Source of the DNA: Ramlibacter sp.
GTDB lineage: Bacteria > Pseudomonadota > Gammaproteobacteria > Burkholderiales > Burkholderiaceae_C
Direction of reading: 5' to 3'
NCBI RefSeq assembly: GCF_028291745.1
Contig: NZ_JAQGNQ010000121.1
Location: 1-44,242, forward strand
Length of the DNA: 44,242 bases
Shown: positions 41,564-44,242 of the stretch, piece by piece
Position numbering within the stretch: the stretch's first letter is position 1
How the letters are laid out: each line of letters begins with the position of its first letter
Translations under genes and position numbers: made by a program
Notes under the pieces: model-generated
Databases searched by the model: none
Seen by the model: the letters and a program-made list of their open reading frames with translations, nothing else
Told to the model about the DNA's origin: nothing

Positions 41564-43728
41564 TACTTCCAGAGCGACCGTGCCCGCGCCCGCACCTGCA
41601 TCACCGGAGCCTGCGGCAGCCGCTCGGACGCGTGCACCGCCATTGCCGCCGGCCAGGTCACCTGCTCGAACTGCGCCGTCATGGCTTCGGTGATGAAGCG
41701 CGTGCGGCCGGCATACACGTGGCGGTCGCCGCCGCCCGATTGCTGCGAGACGTAGAAGCGCTGCGGCACGATCAGGTGCAACTGCTCCTTTGCGCGCGTC
41801 ATCGCGACGTAGAGCAGGCGCCGCTCCTCCTCGATCTCCTCGCTGGTGCCGGTGGCCATGTCGCTCGGGATGCAGCCATCGACGCAATTGAGCACGTGGA
41901 CCGCCTTCCACTCCTGGCCCTTGGCGCTGTGGATGGTCGAGAGGATCAGGTAATCCTCGTCGCGCAGCGGCGGGCCGCTCTGGTCGCTGGTGACCTCGGG
42001 CGGATCGAGCGTCAGTTCGGTGAGAAAGCGCTCGCGGCTGCCGTAGCCCGCGGCCAGTCGGGCGAGCTGTTCGACATCGAGCTTGCGCACCTGCGCGTCG
42101 TCGTGCAGCCGCTCGAGTTGCGGCAGGTACCAGGACCTGGCCAGCTCCATGTCGGCCGGCCAGGCGAGCCCGGCGTCGTTCAGCCTGGCATAGAGCGCGG
42201 CCAGCTGCGACCATTCTTCGCTGGCCTGCGCCGGCGGCTCGAACGACTGCAGCGCCGCATGCGGGTCGCTCGCCTCGGACATCGCGTCCAGCAGGCGCGT
42301 GGCGGTGGCAGCGCCGACGCCGGGCACCAGTTGCACGGCACGGAAGCCCGCCATGCGGCTGCGCGGGTTCTGCGCGAAGCGCAGCAGCGCCATCACGTCC
42401 TTGATGTGCGAGGCCTCCAGGAACTTGAGGCCGCCGAACTTCACGAAGGGGATGTTGCGCCGTGCCAGTTCGAGTTCGAGCGGGGCGCTGTGATGGCTGG
42501 CGCGAAACAGCACCGCCTGCGACTTGAGCGTCGCGCCCGCCTCGCGCTGGCGCAGCACCTGGTCGGCCACCCAGCGCGCCTGCTGCGCCTCGTCGGGCAC
42601 CAGCACCAGTTGGGCGCGCTGGCTGGCGGCCTTGTCGGTGAACAGGTTCTTGGCGTGGCGCTCGCGCGCCGCGGCGATCACCGCGTTGCTCGCTTCGAGA
42701 ATGGGTTGCGTGCTGCGGTAATTGCGCTCCAGCGTGACGACGCGCGCCGGCTGCGCGAAGCGCTGGGGGAAGTCGAGGATGTTGCGCACCGTGGCGCCGC
42801 GAAAGGAGTAGATGCTCTGCGCGTCGTCGCCGACCACGGTTACGCCCAGCCCCGTCGGCTTCATCGCGAGCAGGATCTGAGCCTGCAGCGAGTTCGTGTC
42901 CTGGTACTCGTCGACCAGCAGGTAGTCGAAGCGCGCGCCGATCTCCTCGGCGAGCGTCGGCTCCGCCATCAGGTCGGCCCAGAAGGCCAGCAGGTCGTCG
43001 TAATCGAGCACGTTCTGCTGCTGCTTGGCCTCGACATAGTGTTCGAACAGGTGTCGCAGCTCCGACGCCCAGCCGGCGCACCATGGAAAGTTGGCGCCGA
43101 GCACCTGGTCGATATCGGTCTCGGCGTTGACGCAGCGTGAGTAGATCGTGAGACACGTGCCCTTGGTGGGAAACCTGTTTTCGGTTTTCGACAGGCCGAG
43201 CTCGTGCCGCACCAGGTTCATCAGGTCGGCGGAGTCCTCACGGTCGTGAATCGTGAAAGCGGGATCGAGCCCGATCTGTTCGGCGTAATCGCGCAGCAGC
43301 CGCGCGCCGATGCCGTGAAAGGTGCCGGCCCAGGCCAGCGCGTCGGTCATGATGCCGGCTTTGTCGCCCATCACCTGTCGCGAGATGCGCTCGACGCGGC
43401 GGCTCATCTCGGCGGCGGCGCGGCGGGAAAAGGTCATCAGCAGAATGCGGCGCGGATCGGCGCCGTTGACGATCAGATGCGCCACGCGATGCGCCAGCGT
43501 GTTGGTCTTGCCGGACCCGGCGCCGGCGATGACGAGCAGCGGGCCCGCAGGTGCCGGCTGGGGTGCGCTCTCGCGCGAAAACACGCCGTGCTCGACGGCG
43601 CGGCGCTGTTCCGGATTGAGGGCATCGAGATAGGAAGGCTGCGCGAGCACGGGATTTTCCTGAGGTGACGAATCACGCTCGCTGATTCCCGGTTTGTTCG
43701 CAATGGCGGGAGGGGGCGAGGGAGGCAT
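41563..43728 (-). CDS. UvrD/Rep-family ATP-dependent DNA helicase
   Basis: This 721-residue superfamily 1 helicase has Walker A AGAGSGKT at 68-75, a TFHGIGARLLR block, Walker B in VDEYQDTN, the QSIYSFRGA motif, LERNYRS, and STIHSAKGQEW with VAMTRAKEQLH at the C-terminal side. It unwinds DNA from 3' to 5' and would serve in repair or restart. The N-terminus has an extra 30 residues before the conserved LNPEQRRAV, so a start nearer to it is possible. It is shorter at the C-terminus than E. coli UvrD, closer to Rep-like helicases. Confidence 0.94.
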   Translation of the reverse strand: MPPSPPPAIANKPGISERDSSPQENPVLAQPSYLDALNPEQRRAVEHGVFSRESAPQPAPAGPLLVIAGAGSGKTNTLAHRVAHLIVNGADPRRILLMTFSRRAAAEMSRRVERISRQVMGDKAGIMTDALAWAGTFHGIGARLLRDYAEQIGLDPAFTIHDREDSADLMNLVRHELGLSKTENRFPTKGTCLTIYSRCVNAETDIDQVLGANFPWCAGWASELRHLFEHYVEAKQQQNVLDYDDLLAFWADLMAEPTLAEEIGARFDYLLVDEYQDTNSLQAQILLAMKPTGLGVTVVGDDAQSIYSFRGATVRNILDFPQRFAQPARVVTLERNYRSTQPILEASNAVIAAARERHAKNLFTDKAASQRAQLVLVPDEAQQARWVADQVLRQREAGATLKSQAVLFRASHHSAPLELELARRNIPFVKFGGLKFLEASHIKDVMALLRFAQNPRSRMAGFRAVQLVPGVGAATATRLLDAMSEASDPHAALQSFEPPAQASEEWSQLAALYARLNDAGLAWPADMELARSWYLPQLERLHDDAQVRKLDVEQLARLAAGYGSRERFLTELTLDPPEVTSDQSGPPLRDEDYLILSTIHSAKGQEWKAVHVLNCVDGCIPSDMATGTSEEIEEERRLLYVAMTRAKEQLHLIVPQRFYVSQQSGGGDRHVYAGRTRFITEAMTAQFEQVTWPAAMAVHASERLPQAPVMQVRARARSLWK

Positions 43729-43747
43729 GCCGACGCGGCGCCCCCCC

Positions 43748-43856
43748 AGCTGTCATCACCCGCGCATGCGGGTGATCCAGTATACGCCGGCACCAGAGAT
43801 TCGATCGCGGGCGCAGTGTCTACTGGGTCGCCCGGTCAAGCCGGGCGATGACAGCT
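43748..43856. repeat. Pair of family B palindromes in mirror orientation
   Basis: Elements 43748-43782 and 43821-43856 are imperfect reverse complements of each other, and each is itself a hairpin (CACCCGC/GCGGGTG and CGCCCGG/CCGGGCG). The two ends AGCTGTCAT and ATGACAGCT match perfectly. The whole is about 109 bp with a 38-bp centre, like a paired REP (BIME) unit or a miniature mobile element. Confidence 0.8.
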
Positions 43857-43876
43857 GCGTTTATGCGGGCTTTGCC

Positions 43877-44242
43877 CTACGCCGCCCGCACTTCGCGCAG
43901 GAATGCGTCGACCTGGGTCTTCAGATCCTCGCCGTTGCGCGACAGATCCGCCGCCGACTCCACCACCCGCGTCGCGGCCATCCCGGTTTCGCGGGCCGCT
44001 TCGTTGACGCCGGCGATGTTGTCCGAAACCTCGCCGGTGCCGCGCGCGGCTTCGGCGACGTTGCGGGCGATTTCCAGCGTCGCGGCACCCTGTTCCTCGA
44101 CCGCGGCGGCGATCGCGCTGGCGATCTCGCTGACGCGGCCGATGGTGCTGGTAATGCCCTGGATCGAATCCACCGACAGTCTTGTGGCGTTCTGGATGGC
44201 GCCGACCTGCGCCGAGATCTCGTCGGTGGCCTTCGAGGTCTG
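43877..44242 (-). CDS. Methyl-accepting chemotaxis protein, C-terminal part, partial
   Basis: Only the last 121 residues lie in the window; the gene continues past the right edge. The visible part is the helical signalling domain: QTSKATDEISAQVGAIQNAT, then heptad-rich IGRVSEIASAIAAAVEEQGAAT, which contains a typical methylation-type segment, and the terminal coiled coil ending REVRAA. It lacks a C-terminal CheR-binding pentapeptide. Ligand cannot be known from this part. Confidence 0.9.
   Translation of the reverse strand, partial: QTSKATDEISAQVGAIQNATRLSVDSIQGITSTIGRVSEIASAIAAAVEEQGAATLEIARNVAEAARGTGEVSDNIAGVNEAARETGMAATRVVESAADLSRNGEDLKTQVDAFLREVRAA

Overview
The window looks like a chromosomal segment of a high-GC betaproteobacterium of the order Burkholderiales, most likely a Comamonadaceae member of the Ramlibacter/Variovorax kind. 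This is inferred from very high G+C, strong antisense ORF shadowing, the xseB-ispA-dxs order, TctABC and TakP-type solute-binding proteins, and many short operons; no rRNA or marker gene fixes the genus. I see no tRNA, rRNA, CRISPR array, insertion sequence or prophage.

Region 1 (1-13690) has a molybdenum/tungsten theme. A three-subunit molybdenum hydroxylase (2Fe-2S, molybdopterin and FAD subunits, order S-L-M, form II type active-site loop) is divergent from a molybdate permease/ATPase pair, modBC, that has no adjacent modA. After a repeat-rich gap come a 14-TM drug-efflux MFS pump and a hybrid histidine kinase, overlapping by 4 bp. Then follows a complete tungstate ABC importer, tupBCA, divergent from a ModE-like regulator with a periplasmic-binding-protein-like sensor domain. 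Together these read as oxyanion uptake, sensing and a consumer enzyme, interrupted by the efflux/kinase pair.

Region 2 (13724-19835) holds an EgtB/SenA-family protein with one iron-ligand His replaced by Arg, divergent from a TRAP permease pair (small and large subunit). Between them lies a 12-bp hairpin followed by a classic intrinsic terminator directly ahead of the TRAP genes, which looks like an attenuator or riboswitch-type leader. A small membrane protein is coupled to the large permease, and a KimA-like potassium/amino-acid permease follows.

Region 3 (19895-30411), all on the minus strand, is an organic-acid uptake and catabolism region: tctC-tctB-tctA, a TIM-barrel isomerase and an enolase-superfamily enzyme. 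Upstream are three tandem TakP-like TRAP solute-binding proteins without permeases. A toxin-antitoxin pair (XRE antitoxin, AbiEii-type nucleotidyltransferase) sits between two of them; its promoter is enclosed by a perfect 12-nt inverted repeat.

Region 4 (30614-36986) is core metabolism: xseB-ispA-dxs (isoprenoid precursor supply), divergent from a Rieske oxygenase, then an EamA exporter and a two-domain sulfurtransferase separated by nested inverted repeats.

Region 5 (37056-44242), all minus strand, looks stress-related: two adjacent low-complexity lipoproteins, a hemerythrin-like protein, three small hydrophilic probably disordered proteins, a membrane-anchored alpha/beta hydrolase, a tyrosine phosphatase, a UvrD/Rep helicase and the C-terminal end of a chemotaxis receptor. 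Two families of short palindromic repeats are scattered through the intergenic gaps of the whole window.
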